From: Bacillota bacterium
Lineage (GTDB): Bacteria > Bacillota > Clostridia > Lachnospirales > Lachnospiraceae
Direction of reading: 5' to 3'
Length of the DNA: 64,000 bases
Assembly: GCA_023450835.1 (NCBI GenBank)
Contig: JAEXGM010000146.1
Span: 3,516 to 67,515, forward strand
Made by a program: the position numbers and the translations under genes. A model generated the notes under the pieces. The model was not told the DNA's origin and made no database searches. It was given only the letters and a program-made list of their open reading frames with translations. This document shows positions 1 to 10,859 of the stretch, piece by piece. Numbering within the stretch: the stretch's first letter is position 1; every line of letters starts with the position of its first letter.

Positions 1-819
1 TAGGCTGGCGGACGGAAGCATTCCTATGGAACCCGTTATCATACTTGCTTCATCGGATAAGATGTCTCCGAACATATTCTCTGTGAGAATTACATCAAAC
101 TGTCCCGGGTCCTTTACCAGCTGCATGGCACAATTATCGACCAGCATATCGCTAAACTCCACATCGGGATAATCCGCTCCTACTTCCTTCACTACCTGTC
201 TCCACAGCCTGGAGGAGTCGATTACATTTGCCTTATCTACACTGCACAGTTTCTTTCTTCTCTTCCTGGCGGTTTCAAAGCCTGCCTTTGCAATCCGTCT
301 GATTTCATCTTCATCATAAGTCAGAGTATCGTAAGCCTTCCGGATTCCGTTCTCTACTACTGTTTTCCGTTCTCCGAAATAGAGCCCTCCCGTCAGTTCT
401 CTGACAACAATCATATCAAAGCCCTCTCCGATTATCTCTTCCTTTAAGGGACAAGCTTTCTTTAAATCGTCAAATAACAGTGCCGGTCTTAGGTTGGCAA
501 ATAGCTCCAGGCCTTTTCGAATCTTTAACAGCCCGGCTTCCGGTCTTAATTCCGGCGGGAGGCTATACCACTTGGAGACACCTACATTGCCGCCTACTGC
601 TCCAAGCAGCACAGCATCGCTCTTCTTTGCTGTCTCAAGAGTCTCATCTGTCAGAGGAACGCCATGAACATCAATAGAGGCACCTCCCATCAGAAGCTCT
701 GTGTAGAGAAAGCTGTGTCCGCAAACCTTTCCCACTTTATCCAGTACCTTCTTTGCTTCTCTGATAATTTCCGGTCCGATTCCATCCCCCGGAATAACCG
801 CAACACTGTATTCTGCCAA
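1..819 (-). CDS. leuB: 3-isopropylmalate dehydrogenase, C-terminus cut by window edge
   Basis: This enzyme oxidatively decarboxylates 3-isopropylmalate with NAD+ in leucine biosynthesis, in the cytoplasm. The frame is open for 273 codons from a TTG at 819 to the window edge; the family is about 360 residues, so roughly 85 C-terminal residues lie outside. Visible signatures are [11 protein letters not shown] near the N-terminus, LLGAVGG, an arginine-bearing NLRPA and [22 protein letters not shown], and [14 protein letters not shown] with the metal-binding aspartates. I chose the TTG start because AGGA lies about 8 nt upstream and the conserved N-terminus begins just after it; no ATG fits in this frame. 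It diverges from a LysR gene, a common arrangement for regulated amino-acid genes. Confidence 0.95.
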   Translation of the reverse strand, partial: MAEYSVAVIPGDGIGPEIIREAKKVLDKVGKVCGHSFLYTELLMGGASIDVHGVPLTDETLETAKKSDAVLLGAVGGNVGVSKWYSLPPELRPEAGLLKIRKGLELFANLRPALLFDDLKKACPLKEEIIGEGFDMIVVRELTGGLYFGERKTVVENGIRKAYDTLTYDEDEIRRIAKAGFETARKRRKKLCSVDKANVIDSSRLWRQVVKEVGADYPDVEFSDMLVDNCAMQLVKDPGQFDVILTENMFGDILSDEASMITGSIGMLPSASL

Positions 820-947
820 CTTAACATCCTGCCTTTCCTACTTTTCTTTCCTACTTTTACTGGTATTTTATCACAAGCTCTGATATAATTGAAATACATA
901 ATACGAATACTTATTATAACTACGAATTATACCAAGGAGCAGCAATC

Positions 948-1883
948 ATGGAAAGTAATCTGACCTTATACCGCATTTTTAATTCTGTAGCAGCGACGGG
1001 GAATATCTCCCGCTCCTCCAAGGAGCTTTTTATCAGCCAGCCGGCAGTCAGTAAAGCTGTACAGACCCTGGAGGATAATCTTAATATGACCTTATTCATC
1101 CGCTCCTCCAGAGGAGTCCGTCTGACAGAAGAAGGCGCTCTCCTTTATGAATATACAAAATCCGCCTTTGACACCCTCACAGAGGGTGAATCCACTCTGC
1201 TTCGTATGAAAGAGCTTGGCATCGGGCATCTGCGTATTGGTGTCAGTACTACCTTATGCAAATATATCCTGCTGCCTTACCTAAAGGATTTTATAAAAAA
1301 GTATCCCCACATTAAGATTACAATCGAATGCCAATCCACCTATAAGACCTTGGAGCTTCTCGGCCAGAATAAAATTGACATTGGGCTTATCGGCAGGCCT
1401 GCAAATCTAAAAGGCATGGATTTCTATGAGATACAAAAGATAGAGGACATCTTTGTCAGCACACAGACTTATCTTGACAATCTCAATCACCAGTTATCAA
1501 AAGAACACCGTGGAAAGGCTTCGCTCTCACCGAAAGACACCTTGGATATCCTAAGCAATTCCAATGTTCTTCTATTGGATGAGAAGAACATTACCAGATT
1601 ATATGTAGAGGATTATTTTACAAGAAATAATATTAAGACAAATCAATTGTTAGAAGTAAGCAGCATGGATTTGCTGATAGAGTTCGCTAAAATCGGTCTG
1701 GGTATTTCCTGTGTTATCAAAGAATTTGTACGGGATGAGTTAGCGTCAAAGGAGCTTATCGAACTGCCCCTTAACCCTCCTCTTGAGAAAAGAGCTGTTG
1801 GTTTTTCTTACTGCAGGGAGGCTTTTCTGTCACAGGCAGTCAAGCATTTTATTGATTTTTACAAGGAACGCGGCTTAAGCTAA
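948..1883 (+). CDS. LysR-family transcriptional regulator
   Basis: A 311-residue protein of normal LysR length. The N-terminal winged helix-turn-helix (about residues 3-62) includes SRSSKELFISQPAVSKAVQTLE, typical of the family. The rest is a periplasmic-binding-protein-like effector domain, with LRIGVSTTLCKYILLPYL opening the first subdomain. The ATG follows AAGGAG by about 8 nt. It is divergent from leuB with only 128 bp between the starts, and a TATAAT lies at 885-890. The usual LysR arrangement would make leuB or its own gene a target, but the effector and targets cannot be read from the sequence. A hypothetical gene follows after 40 bp and is probably co-transcribed. Confidence 0.93.
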   Translation: MESNLTLYRIFNSVAATGNISRSSKELFISQPAVSKAVQTLEDNLNMTLFIRSSRGVRLTEEGALLYEYTKSAFDTLTEGESTLLRMKELGIGHLRIGVSTTLCKYILLPYLKDFIKKYPHIKITIECQSTYKTLELLGQNKIDIGLIGRPANLKGMDFYEIQKIEDIFVSTQTYLDNLNHQLSKEHRGKASLSPKDTLDILSNSNVLLLDEKNITRLYVEDYFTRNNIKTNQLLEVSSMDLLIEFAKIGLGISCVIKEFVRDELASKELIELPLNPPLEKRAVGFSYCREAFLSQAVKHFIDFYKERGLS

Positions 1884-1923
1884 ATGCATATATTATAAAA
1901 TAAAACCACGAAAAGAGTCTCTT

Positions 1924-2418
1924 ATGACGCAATATAATTCCTATTCAGGGATAATCCTGTCCATTGAGGATATCCTGATAGACTCGAGAGATACTTTAGG
2001 CTGCAATAAACTGTTTACCATACAGGATAGCGAAAATAACATAATCACTTTTCATGTAGCACCTTCTACCTACTTTATAGATAACATAATGGCAGAAGAG
2101 GGGGACCCTGTTACTGGCTTCTACGATAAAAATGCTCCGGTTCCTCTCATATACCCTCCAAGATTCCGGGCGTTGATAATGGCGGTAGGGGTAAGTGATG
2201 TCAATGTGAAAGTTGATTTTTTCAATCGTAATCTGGTAAGCAGCGACGGAATGCTTCGCCTGAGTATTTCTCCGACCACCCAAGTCGTTCTTGAAAATGG
2301 GCAAGGCTTTTATCAAAATCCCGCGAACCGCAATCTTATCGTACTTTATGGACCAACCACCAGAAGTATTCCCGCCATTACGACACCTTATAAGATTATT
2401 GTTCTATGCGGCAGGTAA
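1924..2418 (+). CDS. Hypothetical protein of 164 residues
   Basis: I do not recognise a family. The protein has no signal peptide, membrane segment or cysteine-rich motif. It is predicted to be mostly beta-strand, with alternating hydrophobics such as YSGIILSIEDILID, ITFHVAP, VNVKVDFF and RNLIVLYG. It starts 40 bp after the LysR stop on the same strand and ends just before a long hairpin, so the two genes probably form one transcript. The ribosome-binding site is weak (AAAAGAG about 7 nt upstream). Consistent codon use and position favour a real gene. Confidence 0.7.
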   Translation: MTQYNSYSGIILSIEDILIDSRDTLGCNKLFTIQDSENNIITFHVAPSTYFIDNIMAEEGDPVTGFYDKNAPVPLIYPPRFRALIMAVGVSDVNVKVDFFNRNLVSSDGMLRLSISPTTQVVLENGQGFYQNPANRNLIVLYGPTTRSIPAITTPYKIIVLCGR

Positions 2419-2446
2419 GAGAGAATCCCTCTTCATTAAATTTTTA

Positions 2447-2549
2447 AATAAAAAGAGCAGTTTGGCTGATATGTTCCCTCTAAAGTAGACATGGTAAATA
2501 ACCAAAAACTACTTTAGGGAATCATATCACCTAAACTGCTCTTTTTATT
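2447..2549. repeat. Long imperfect inverted repeat, probable bidirectional terminator
   Basis: The arms begin AAAAAGAGCAGTTT and end AAACTGCTCTTTTT. Further pairing inside includes TGATATG with CATATCA and CTAAAGTAG with CTACTTTAG, leaving a central loop of about 20 nt. Flanking A and T runs allow termination in both directions. At about 100 bp it is far longer than an ordinary intrinsic terminator and resembles a MITE-like palindrome reused as a terminator. Confidence 0.7.
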
Positions 2550-2599
2550 TTATAATTAATCCTGTATAACCTTTCATACAATCTCACATTGTATGCGTT

Positions 2600-2960
2600 C
2601 AATCTTTTCTACTGACGGACATTTGGCCGTGAGGCCACTTGGTGCCGGACATGAATTATGCTTTTCAATGATTCACACTAACAATTATGCCCTTTCCAAC
2701 GTGCCTCATGTTTGGGCCGATGATTTCACAGGCATAAACATGTGCGTGAAAATTACCTTTTTAATTTTTACACTAACAGCCATGCCTTTCCAACGCACCT
2801 CATGTTTGGGCCGAAGATTTCGCAGACACAAATATGTGTGTAAAAATTATCTTTTTAATTTTTACACTAACAGCCATGCCTTTCCAACGTGCCTCATGTT
2901 TGGGCCGAGGATTTCACAGGCACTTGTGTGAATTATTCTTACAATAATTCACACTAAGAA
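2600..2960. repeat. Three tandem copies of a modular hairpin repeat (family A)
   Basis: A block reading approximately CCATGCCTTTCCAACG, then CCTCATGTTTGGGCCGA, then GATTTCRCAGRCA occurs three times. The copies are separated by hairpins whose stems differ but remain self-complementary, for example GTGTAAAAATTA/TAATTTTTACAC and GTGTGAATTATT/AATAATTCACAC. The same blocks recur near 5.76-5.85, 20.64-20.79, 21.86-21.96, 36.93-37.14 and 38.37-38.45 kb. The array fills the gap between the 2.5-kb hairpin and mutY and overlaps the last codons of mutY. No credible gene lies here; the open frame across it is repeat translation. Confidence 0.8.
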
Positions 2961-4034
2961 CTTCTTGTAATAATCAAATGCTGAGGGCACAGAGTGTATC
3001 TCTTTAATCTCCTTTGCAGATGCCCAGACAAGCGGCGTATTGCATATTTCGTCTCCTGCTGCATAATTCTTAGTATCTTCAGCCACCCCTTCCTTCAGGC
3101 GGACAAGATATCCTGTCATATGCCACTCCACATGTGAAAATATATGTTTTGCCTCTCCTAAAGGTACAATTTGTTCCACAGAGTACCCCAGCTTATCAAG
3201 ATATTCTTCTGCCAAAGAAACGGACAGCTTGACCTCAGTCCCCGGAAATTCCATCAGACCGGCAAGAAGACCTTTTTTCTCTCTTTTGGCAAGTCCGTAC
3301 TTTCCTCCATCCTCCAGCAAAAAAATAGTCCTCTCCTTTATCTGCCGTGGCTTCTTTTCCTTCTTAACAGGAATTTTATCCTCTGTACGGTTCTTAAAGG
3401 CCTGGCATAAATGCGCCAAAGGGCATCTGTCACATAATGGCCTGCCTACCGGTATGCACACGGTCGCTCCCAATTCCATCACCGCCTGATTAAAATCCCC
3501 CGGCCTGTCCTCTGGCATCACCGCCCTTATATCCTCTTCCAGCTGTTTCTTGACTTTTGCCTCCGTTATGTCATCAAAACATCCGGAGACTCTCATCATA
3601 ACCCTTAAAACATTGCCGTCAACAGCAGGCTCAGCAATACGAAAGGCAATGGATGCAATTGCTCCGGCTGTATAGCTGCCAATCCCAGGAAGCTTTAACA
3701 GTTCTGCGTAATCTCCCGGAAGTTCCCCGCCATAGTCTCTTACCAGTATCCTGGCCGTTTTTTGCAGATTCCTGGCCCTGTTATAGTATCCTAACCCTTC
3801 CCATAGCTTTAAAAGCTTATCTTCTTCCACCTCTGCCAGGGATTTAATATCCGGAAGAGTACGGAGAAACCGTTCGAAGTAAGCCTTTACTGCCTCTACT
3901 CTTGTCTGTTGGAGCATTATTTCGGATATCCAGACATAATAGGGCTTCGGGTTCTCACGCCAGGGGAGTATTCTGGCATTCTGGTCATACCAGTCCAGTA
4001 AAAATTCTATTGTAGGGGAGTAGTCATACTTCAT
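2949..4034 (-). CDS. mutY: A/G-specific adenine DNA glycosylase
   Basis: It removes adenine mispaired with 8-oxoguanine. The 361-residue protein has the helix-hairpin-helix LPGIGSYTAGAIAS, the catalytic acid in SEIMLQQTRVE and the conserved aspartate in PAVDGNVLRV. A [4Fe-4S] cysteine set follows with spacing C-x7-C-x2-C-x5-C (CIPVGRPLCDRC and HLC); the first spacing is one residue longer than in E. coli MutY. The C-terminal third (about 235-350) is the NUDIX-like 8-oxoG recognition domain. The ATG at 4034 is preceded by AAAGG about 11 nt away. Its last codons overlap the repeat array. Confidence 0.95.
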   Translation of the reverse strand: MKYDYSPTIEFLLDWYDQNARILPWRENPKPYYVWISEIMLQQTRVEAVKAYFERFLRTLPDIKSLAEVEEDKLLKLWEGLGYYNRARNLQKTARILVRDYGGELPGDYAELLKLPGIGSYTAGAIASIAFRIAEPAVDGNVLRVMMRVSGCFDDITEAKVKKQLEEDIRAVMPEDRPGDFNQAVMELGATVCIPVGRPLCDRCPLAHLCQAFKNRTEDKIPVKKEKKPRQIKERTIFLLEDGGKYGLAKREKKGLLAGLMEFPGTEVKLSVSLAEEYLDKLGYSVEQIVPLGEAKHIFSHVEWHMTGYLVRLKEGVAEDTKNYAAGDEICNTPLVWASAKEIKEIHSVPSAFDYYKKFLV

Positions 4035-4083
4035 ATCTTGATTGCCTTTCTATTTGTTTACTTTAAAATCTTTGTGCCAGCCT

Positions 4084-4124
4084 AAAAAACGCACCGGAAC
4101 CTGTTCTAAGTTCCGGCACGTTTT
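4084..4124 (-). terminator. Intrinsic terminator of the ilv genes
   Basis: The stem pairs CCGGAAC with GTTCCGG, extended by CG pairs. On the minus strand it is followed by CGTTTTTTAG, 28 bp past the ilvC stop. Confidence 0.85.
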
Positions 4125-4151
4125 ATTATCGAAAACAAAGCTTTATGATAA

Positions 4152-5752
<1,601 letters not shown>

Positions 5753-5754
5753 AT

Positions 5755-5850
5755 TAACCTCCATTCGCACCTCATGTTTACGCCGAGGATTTCGCAGACA
5801 CAAACTTGCGCAGGAAAATGTCTTTCATTTTTTCCTGCCAGCTTCCTGAA
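5755..5850. repeat. Family A hairpin repeat in the ilvN leader
   Basis: It contains CGCACCTCATGTTT, GCCGAGGATTTCGCAG and ACACAAACTTGCG, matching the array at 2.6-2.9 kb. Then comes a hairpin CAGGAAAATG/CATTTTTTCCTG with loop TCTTT. It abuts the ilvN ribosome-binding site, so transcripts of ilvN should carry this hairpin. Confidence 0.75.
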
Positions 5851-5916
5851 TATAAATTGTTTACATTGTAACAATATGAATATAAAATGTCAATAAAGAA
5901 ACTGGATTTGATTTTT

Positions 5917-6873
5917 CTATATTATTAAGAGCAAAGCAATATTCCTCAACAGGCCAGATTTCAGGAAACCATAGTGTATACATTGAAACCTTCTGGAAAA
6001 CCAGCCTTGCTTCATTAAGTTTGCCATTGCATAAACTTGCATTTTTTTATCTTTTGAAAGGCAGTCCTTAAAGATATCATAAAATTCTTTTGCCTGCTCT
6101 GCATTAGAAAAAAGTGCTTTTTTCTGTTCTCCTATAGCAGCCATTCTCTTCTTTACATAACCATAGAAATCCTGGTTTCCCACAACATTTCCGCTATGCT
6201 GTCTGTAATAAAGGGTCGGTGCAGGAATATACACCATATGGCCAAAGGCGGCTCCCAGTAGACCTATCCACCAGTCGTGATATCTGGCATTCTCCGGAAG
6301 TATGGTTAATTTCATAGCAAGAGCTGTATTGAACATTACCGTACACCCTATAAGTTTGTTCTCCATCATCATATGAGGAAGGTCCAGCTTCCCGGTATTT
6401 AAGTGGTTGCTTTTATGAAAAGAGGGGTTTATTACCGTAAGTGTTTCATCAGTTATGGCGGCATCTGTAAATACTACCAAAGGAAGTTTTTTGGAATACT
6501 TCTTTTCATACCTTTTCATAACTCTAAGGGTTTTTTCGATTTTATCAGGCATCCAAAAGTCATCCTGGTCACAGAACATAAAATAATTGTCTGTTTCCTC
6601 CTTTATAACATCAGCCTGCTCTTTTAATACTGTTTTTACTCCATCCAGAAAGTTACGGGTAACCCCTTTATTCTTTTCATTACGGATATAGCGGATTCTT
6701 TCCTTATCTTTGACCACCTGCTCTCCTGCGAGATTCTCCGTCCCGTCCACAGAACCGTCATCGAATATCCACAGTACCCAGTCGGTAAATGAGTTTTCTC
6801 TTATGGACTCTATCTGCTCTTTCAGATATGCCGCTCCATTATAAGCAGCCATAATGATATGAACCCTGTCCAT
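5917..6873 (-). CDS. Family 2 glycosyltransferase
   Basis: The 318-residue protein opens with VHIIMAAYNGAAYLKEQIESI, the GT2 nucleotide-sugar fold. It has IFDDGSVDGT and a DxD-type metal site in FCDQDDFW, and a downstream HDWW that fits an acceptor-side motif. It lacks a clear signal peptide; a hydrophobic C-terminus (LLRNIALLLII) may touch the membrane. The ATG at 6873 overlaps the stop of the upstream glycosyltransferase (TAATG), so the two are translationally coupled. Sugar and acceptor are unknown. A surface polysaccharide role is inferred from family and pairing. Confidence 0.88.
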   Translation of the reverse strand: MDRVHIIMAAYNGAAYLKEQIESIRENSFTDWVLWIFDDGSVDGTENLAGEQVVKDKERIRYIRNEKNKGVTRNFLDGVKTVLKEQADVIKEETDNYFMFCDQDDFWMPDKIEKTLRVMKRYEKKYSKKLPLVVFTDAAITDETLTVINPSFHKSNHLNTGKLDLPHMMMENKLIGCTVMFNTALAMKLTILPENARYHDWWIGLLGAAFGHMVYIPAPTLYYRQHSGNVVGNQDFYGYVKKRMAAIGEQKKALFSNAEQAKEFYDIFKDCLSKDKKMQVYAMANLMKQGWFSRRFQCIHYGFLKSGLLRNIALLLII

Positions 6874-7904
6874 TATATTTGCCCTGCCTCTCTTCCGGTA
6901 CTCTTCTTTCCTTCTCTGAAATACCACGGATTCATACTCCATTTTCTGATAAGGGTAAGGGGCAATTTTTTGTAGTTCTTTCCTGCCAGAAATCCCAGAT
7001 ATTTAAAACCGCTTTCGAAAATTAGGTCCGAAATAAGGAATATTCTGCCTTTTTTCAGCAGGTAGGAAGCTGTTTGAAGTACCAGCTTCTTTCCTTCATC
7101 CTCTGATTTGATACCGGAAAATACTTCCGGGTATTCCGCATGTGAGACTGCCAGGTCAAAATTTCTTTTAAACTGTTCCTTATAGCTGTAGCTATGGGAA
7201 TGATAGACCTTTGCCCCGGAAACGTAAGCAATGGAGTACCCTGCTTTTATAATAGCAGCTGCCATAATCATGTCTTCATTAAAAATCGTTCTGGTAACAA
7301 AGCCACCCATTTCCTCATAGACGCTTTTTCTGTATACCGCACATACATTGGAGCAGAAATAGGTCTTTATCCCAAGCTTTGGAAGGTCACCCAGTGCCTT
7401 AACAGAATCTGTCTCAGGATAGTTAAACTTTCTGGTATAACTTTCAATGATACCGGCTTCCTCCCTTGGAAGCTGTCTGGCATAGGCAGCGCCTGTGCTT
7501 TCATTTGCAAAAGCCTCTTTCAGCTTTGTCAAAAGCGATGTGTCTGCGGGAACGGCATCCTGGGTCATAAACATAATAAGCTCTGCTGTTGAAAGGGAGG
7601 CTCCATAAGCCCTTGTTCCGCCATGGTCAAAATCTTTTTTATTTATTTCAACACATTCAATGCGAAAATCACTATCTTCAAGCTCCATGGCATAGGCAAT
7701 ATATTCTTCTCCTACCAGGTTCTTACTCTCTCCCTGCATTTCTTCCTCGACCGTTTGAAGCAGGATAACTCTGTCAGGCTTGTCCTTCTGCTTTTTTAAC
7801 CTTTCAATTAAATGCTTGAATTTAATATCCGGCTTGTATACCGGTATTATAACATCTATCTTAATATCCGCTGCTTCCATCACAGATATGACCTCTTTTC
7901 TCAT
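6873..7904 (-). CDS. Family 2 glycosyltransferase, rhamnosyltransferase-like
   Basis: A GT2 enzyme of up to 343 residues. Near the N-terminus is IDVIIPVYKPDIKFKHLIERL, followed by FDHGGTRAYGASLS and FMTQDAVP (DxD-type). EMGGFVTRTIFNEDM and YVSGAKVYHSHSYS match the pattern of rhamnan-type transferases. A second start at 7880, with AGAGGT upstream, is as plausible as the ATG at 7904. The gene overlaps the next glycosyltransferase by one base. The pair is isolated between ilvN and htrA, with no other polysaccharide genes nearby. Confidence 0.87.
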   Translation of the reverse strand: MRKEVISVMEAADIKIDVIIPVYKPDIKFKHLIERLKKQKDKPDRVILLQTVEEEMQGESKNLVGEEYIAYAMELEDSDFRIECVEINKKDFDHGGTRAYGASLSTAELIMFMTQDAVPADTSLLTKLKEAFANESTGAAYARQLPREEAGIIESYTRKFNYPETDSVKALGDLPKLGIKTYFCSNVCAVYRKSVYEEMGGFVTRTIFNEDMIMAAAIIKAGYSIAYVSGAKVYHSHSYSYKEQFKRNFDLAVSHAEYPEVFSGIKSEDEGKKLVLQTASYLLKKGRIFLISDLIFESGFKYLGFLAGKNYKKLPLTLIRKWSMNPWYFREGKKSTGREAGQI

Positions 7905-8029
7905 TAATCTTTAAGTTAGGACAATTTTAACTTATTTTTAAACTATATCATACCCGTGTGTGCTTCCATTTGTCAAGGAATTCGGTACCAACAAATGAAT
8001 AACATTTTTTATGTATTGCTCTATAATCA

Positions 8030-8069
8030 AAAACCGCACAGGGTGGTTTGATTTCCCTGTACGGTTTTA
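8030..8069 (-). terminator. Intrinsic terminator of htrA
   Basis: The stem AAAACCGCACAGGG pairs with CCCTGTACGGTTTT and is followed on the minus strand by a T run. It lies about 60 bp past the protease stop. Confidence 0.85.
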
Positions 8070-8126
8070 TGATATCTTATCGTTTTATTATTTGTTATTC
8101 GGTATCAGCCGGTTTTCATATTTTGC

Positions 8127-9548
8127 TTAGTTACTGGGCTTAGCACCAAAGGTGATATCCAAAGTTTTTTCTTCGTATTTGCCGTTTTGCAGCGTCTGTA
8201 CCTTAATAGTACCGGTGGAGCCTGCTTTGGTATAACTTAATGCCTGCTGTAAGTCCGTCATAGAAGAAACTGTAATGTTATTTAAACCTGTGATGATGTC
8301 GCCTGCTTTAATACCTGCTTTTTCGGCTGCGGAACCTGAGGCTACTGTGCCTACATAAACACCGACCGGCATATTGAAGCTTGCTGCATAATCCTCTGTT
8401 ACATCCTTACCCTGAATTCCAAGATAAGCAGACTGGGTGCTGTCGGTAGAAGTAGTGTTCATTAATTCATTGATAACCGGAATTGCATCGGAGATTGGAA
8501 TTGCATATCCAATACTTTCTACACTGTCATCCACATATTTTACGGAGTTTATACCAATAACTTCACCTTTTGAGTTAAGTAATGCACCGCCGCTGTTACC
8601 AGGGTTAATTGCTGCGTCGGTCTGGATAAGTTTTAAGGTTACGTTATTAACTGTTACTTCTCTGTTTAAAGCACTGATGTATCCTACTGTTACAGACTGT
8701 CCGTATCCTAAGGCGTTACCGATAGCAATGGCCATCTCACCAAGTTTTAAGGAACTGGAATCACCTAAGGTCGCTACTTTAATACTGTCTAAGGTCTTGC
8801 TGTCAAGTTCACTTTCCTTTACGGAAACAACTGCAAGGTCAGATCCGGGAGCTGTTCCGACAATGGTTGCTTCTGCTTTTGTATCATCATTAAATACAAT
8901 CTGTACGGAGCTTGCATTTTCAACTACATGGTTGTTTGTGGCAATTAAGATTTCACTGTTTTTCTGTCCGATAATGATACCGGAACCACTTCCCTCTTCC
9001 TGTTGGTCGTACTGTCTTCCAAAGAAATCTGTTGTGGTCTGATTAATGGTTGAATTAATAGCTACGATAGAAGGCATTACATTGGCAACTACTGTGGACA
9101 CGTCACTGGAAGCATTATCTTTAGTACTTGTCTCAACTGCCGTTACATCACCGCTTGTGTTCGTATCCGTGGATACACTTCCTATTTTTACACTTGATGA
9201 ATTTCCGTTTGTCACCGCGTAATACCCCTGGAAAGCTGCTCCTGCTACAAGGCCAAATACAAGGGCGGAAGCTATCAGTTTAGCAAAAGATTTTGCTCCT
9301 CCTTTTCCCTTCATTCTTTTCTTCTTACCCTTTACAGGTATGTCTTCTGCTGCGGGAATGTCTTCTGCCATACGAAAATTTTCTGTTGCCGGGATGTCTT
9401 CTACTGATGAAATATTTTCTACTGCAGGAATATTTTCTACTGCAGGGATGTCTTCTACTGCAGGGATGTCTTCTTTGAAAACTCCCTCTCCATCAATAAT
9501 ATTTTCATCATTTTCATTATTTTCATTAAAACCATTGAACTCGCTCAT
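8127..9548 (-). CDS. htrA: HtrA/DegP-family membrane-anchored serine protease
   Basis: A 473-residue surface quality-control protease. Order: an acidic N-terminal region (about 26-72) built from eight or so copies of an ENIPAVE/EDIPAAE-like unit; a basic stretch KGKKKRMKGKGG; one membrane segment (about 88-108); a trypsin-like domain with His in TNNHVVEN, Asp in GSDLAVV and Ser in NPGNSGGAL; and one PDZ domain (GVYVGTVASGSAAEKAGIKAGDII). The ATG at 9548 has AAAGGAG 8 nt upstream, which excludes the longer TTG start. The N-terminus should be cytoplasmic and the protease outside. The N-terminal hexapeptide-like repeats are not part of the core family. Confidence 0.94.
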   Translation of the reverse strand: MSEFNGFNENNENDENIIDGEGVFKEDIPAVEDIPAVENIPAVENISSVEDIPATENFRMAEDIPAAEDIPVKGKKKRMKGKGGAKSFAKLIASALVFGLVAGAAFQGYYAVTNGNSSSVKIGSVSTDTNTSGDVTAVETSTKDNASSDVSTVVANVMPSIVAINSTINQTTTDFFGRQYDQQEEGSGSGIIIGQKNSEILIATNNHVVENASSVQIVFNDDTKAEATIVGTAPGSDLAVVSVKESELDSKTLDSIKVATLGDSSSLKLGEMAIAIGNALGYGQSVTVGYISALNREVTVNNVTLKLIQTDAAINPGNSGGALLNSKGEVIGINSVKYVDDSVESIGYAIPISDAIPVINELMNTTSTDSTQSAYLGIQGKDVTEDYAASFNMPVGVYVGTVASGSAAEKAGIKAGDIITGLNNITVSSMTDLQQALSYTKAGSTGTIKVQTLQNGKYEEKTLDITFGAKPSN

Positions 9549-9671
9549 ATTAATTTCTCCTTTCAAACTTTAGCTATCTATATTATTTGTTTCTTTCTTG
9601 TTTATGACTAAAGTTTAACATCAAATTATGTCTTCTTTGTGTAGAGAAATTGAAAAAAATATGAAGAACAA

Positions 9672-10799
9672 TTAGTAATTTCCCAAAATCTTTAAAGTGA
9701 TTGCTTCTTCTTTAATTCCAAACAGTGCATTCCTTACCCCTGCATCTTTTAAATTACCCTCAAAATCCACAAAGAAGCGGTATTCAAAAGTTTTTCCTTC
9801 TAAAGGTCTTGATTCGATTTTGGTCATGTTGAGGTTATTGTAAATAAAATGCGACAGCATATTATAAAGACTTCCGCTTTCATGGGGCAGCTCAAAACAG
9901 ATGCTTATCTTTCCCGCGTCCTTTTTGTATTGTTTGTTCCTGCCAATAATAATAAAACGAGTGGAGTTGTTGCATTCATGATTGACATTTTCCTTTAATA
10001 TCTTTAGTCCATAAAGCTTTGCGGACTGTACTCCCGCGATGGCAGCCTGGGTAATATCCCCGTCTGCAACAATTCTTTTTGCTCCGTCTGCGGTACTTTC
10101 ACAAACTATGGATTCTATCTGAGGATTTGCTTCCAGGAACTTCTGGCACTGTAAGATACCCTGGTTATGGGAATAGACCTTTTTTATATCCTGCAGTTCT
10201 GCCTGCGGAAGCCCTAATAATGCATGATTTACTTTCAGTATATGCTCTCCCATTATAGAATTATCATACTCGACTAAAAGATCATAAATGTCTGTAATTC
10301 CGCCTGTAGAGGTGTTCTCAATGGGTAGTACTCCATAATCCGCACTTTTATCCTTCACTTTCTCCATGACTTCTTTAAAGGTGGAAACATTAAAAGCACT
10401 CACTTCTTCCCCAAAATATTGTTTAAAGGCCTGTTCCGTATAAGATCCCTTTGCTCCAAACCATACCACCTTTGTAGATGCATCCACCGGTAAAGCTGTA
10501 ACTTCCTCAAAGGAAATCCCCGTATCCTTTTCTTTTATCAGACTATACTGCATCTTCCGGCTCATTGACATAATCTGCTGAAACAATTCCCTGATACCGT
10601 GGCGGTTAAATTCATTCCCTGCCAATGCCTTTAAGGAAGCAAGCTTAGCCTCCTCCCGCTCCTTGTCAAATACCTTTTTACCGGTTTCTATTTTGTATTC
10701 TGCTACATCCTGGGCAATCTTCATTCGGTATTCAAAGAGCCGCACTATTTCCTTATCTACTTTATCAATTTCATTTCTGCTGTCCTGTAAATCAATCAT
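9672..10799 (-). CDS. pheA: Bifunctional chorismate mutase / prephenate dehydratase
   Basis: It converts chorismate to prephenate and then phenylpyruvate in phenylalanine synthesis. The 375 residues show an AroQ chorismate mutase (1-85; RNEIDKVDKEIVRLFEYRM, then YKIETGKKVFDKERE). The dehydratase domain (about 110-285) begins VVWFGAKGSYTEQA, with the catalytic TRF in NNSTRFIII. The C-terminal ACT domain carries IESRPLEGKTFEYRFFVD, the phenylalanine-binding ESRP motif, so feedback inhibition is expected. The upstream gap is filled by a 75-bp tandem repeat array rather than a recognisable T-box. Confidence 0.96.
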   Translation of the reverse strand: MIDLQDSRNEIDKVDKEIVRLFEYRMKIAQDVAEYKIETGKKVFDKEREEAKLASLKALAGNEFNRHGIRELFQQIMSMSRKMQYSLIKEKDTGISFEEVTALPVDASTKVVWFGAKGSYTEQAFKQYFGEEVSAFNVSTFKEVMEKVKDKSADYGVLPIENTSTGGITDIYDLLVEYDNSIMGEHILKVNHALLGLPQAELQDIKKVYSHNQGILQCQKFLEANPQIESIVCESTADGAKRIVADGDITQAAIAGVQSAKLYGLKILKENVNHECNNSTRFIIIGRNKQYKKDAGKISICFELPHESGSLYNMLSHFIYNNLNMTKIESRPLEGKTFEYRFFVDFEGNLKDAGVRNALFGIKEEAITLKILGNY

Positions 10800-10859
10800 A
10801 CTTGGCTCCCATCTGCGTGCTCAGTAGCACCCAAGGGCGCTACCGCACGCGTACAAAAT

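Noticed and set aside
2593..2931. 112-codon open frame in the 2.6-2.9 kb region
   Set aside because: It is the translation of three tandem family A repeats, with no ribosome-binding site and repeated residues matching the DNA repeats.
9293..9573. Antisense open frames over the HtrA N-terminal repeats
   Set aside because: Shadow frames created by in-frame repeats of the real gene.
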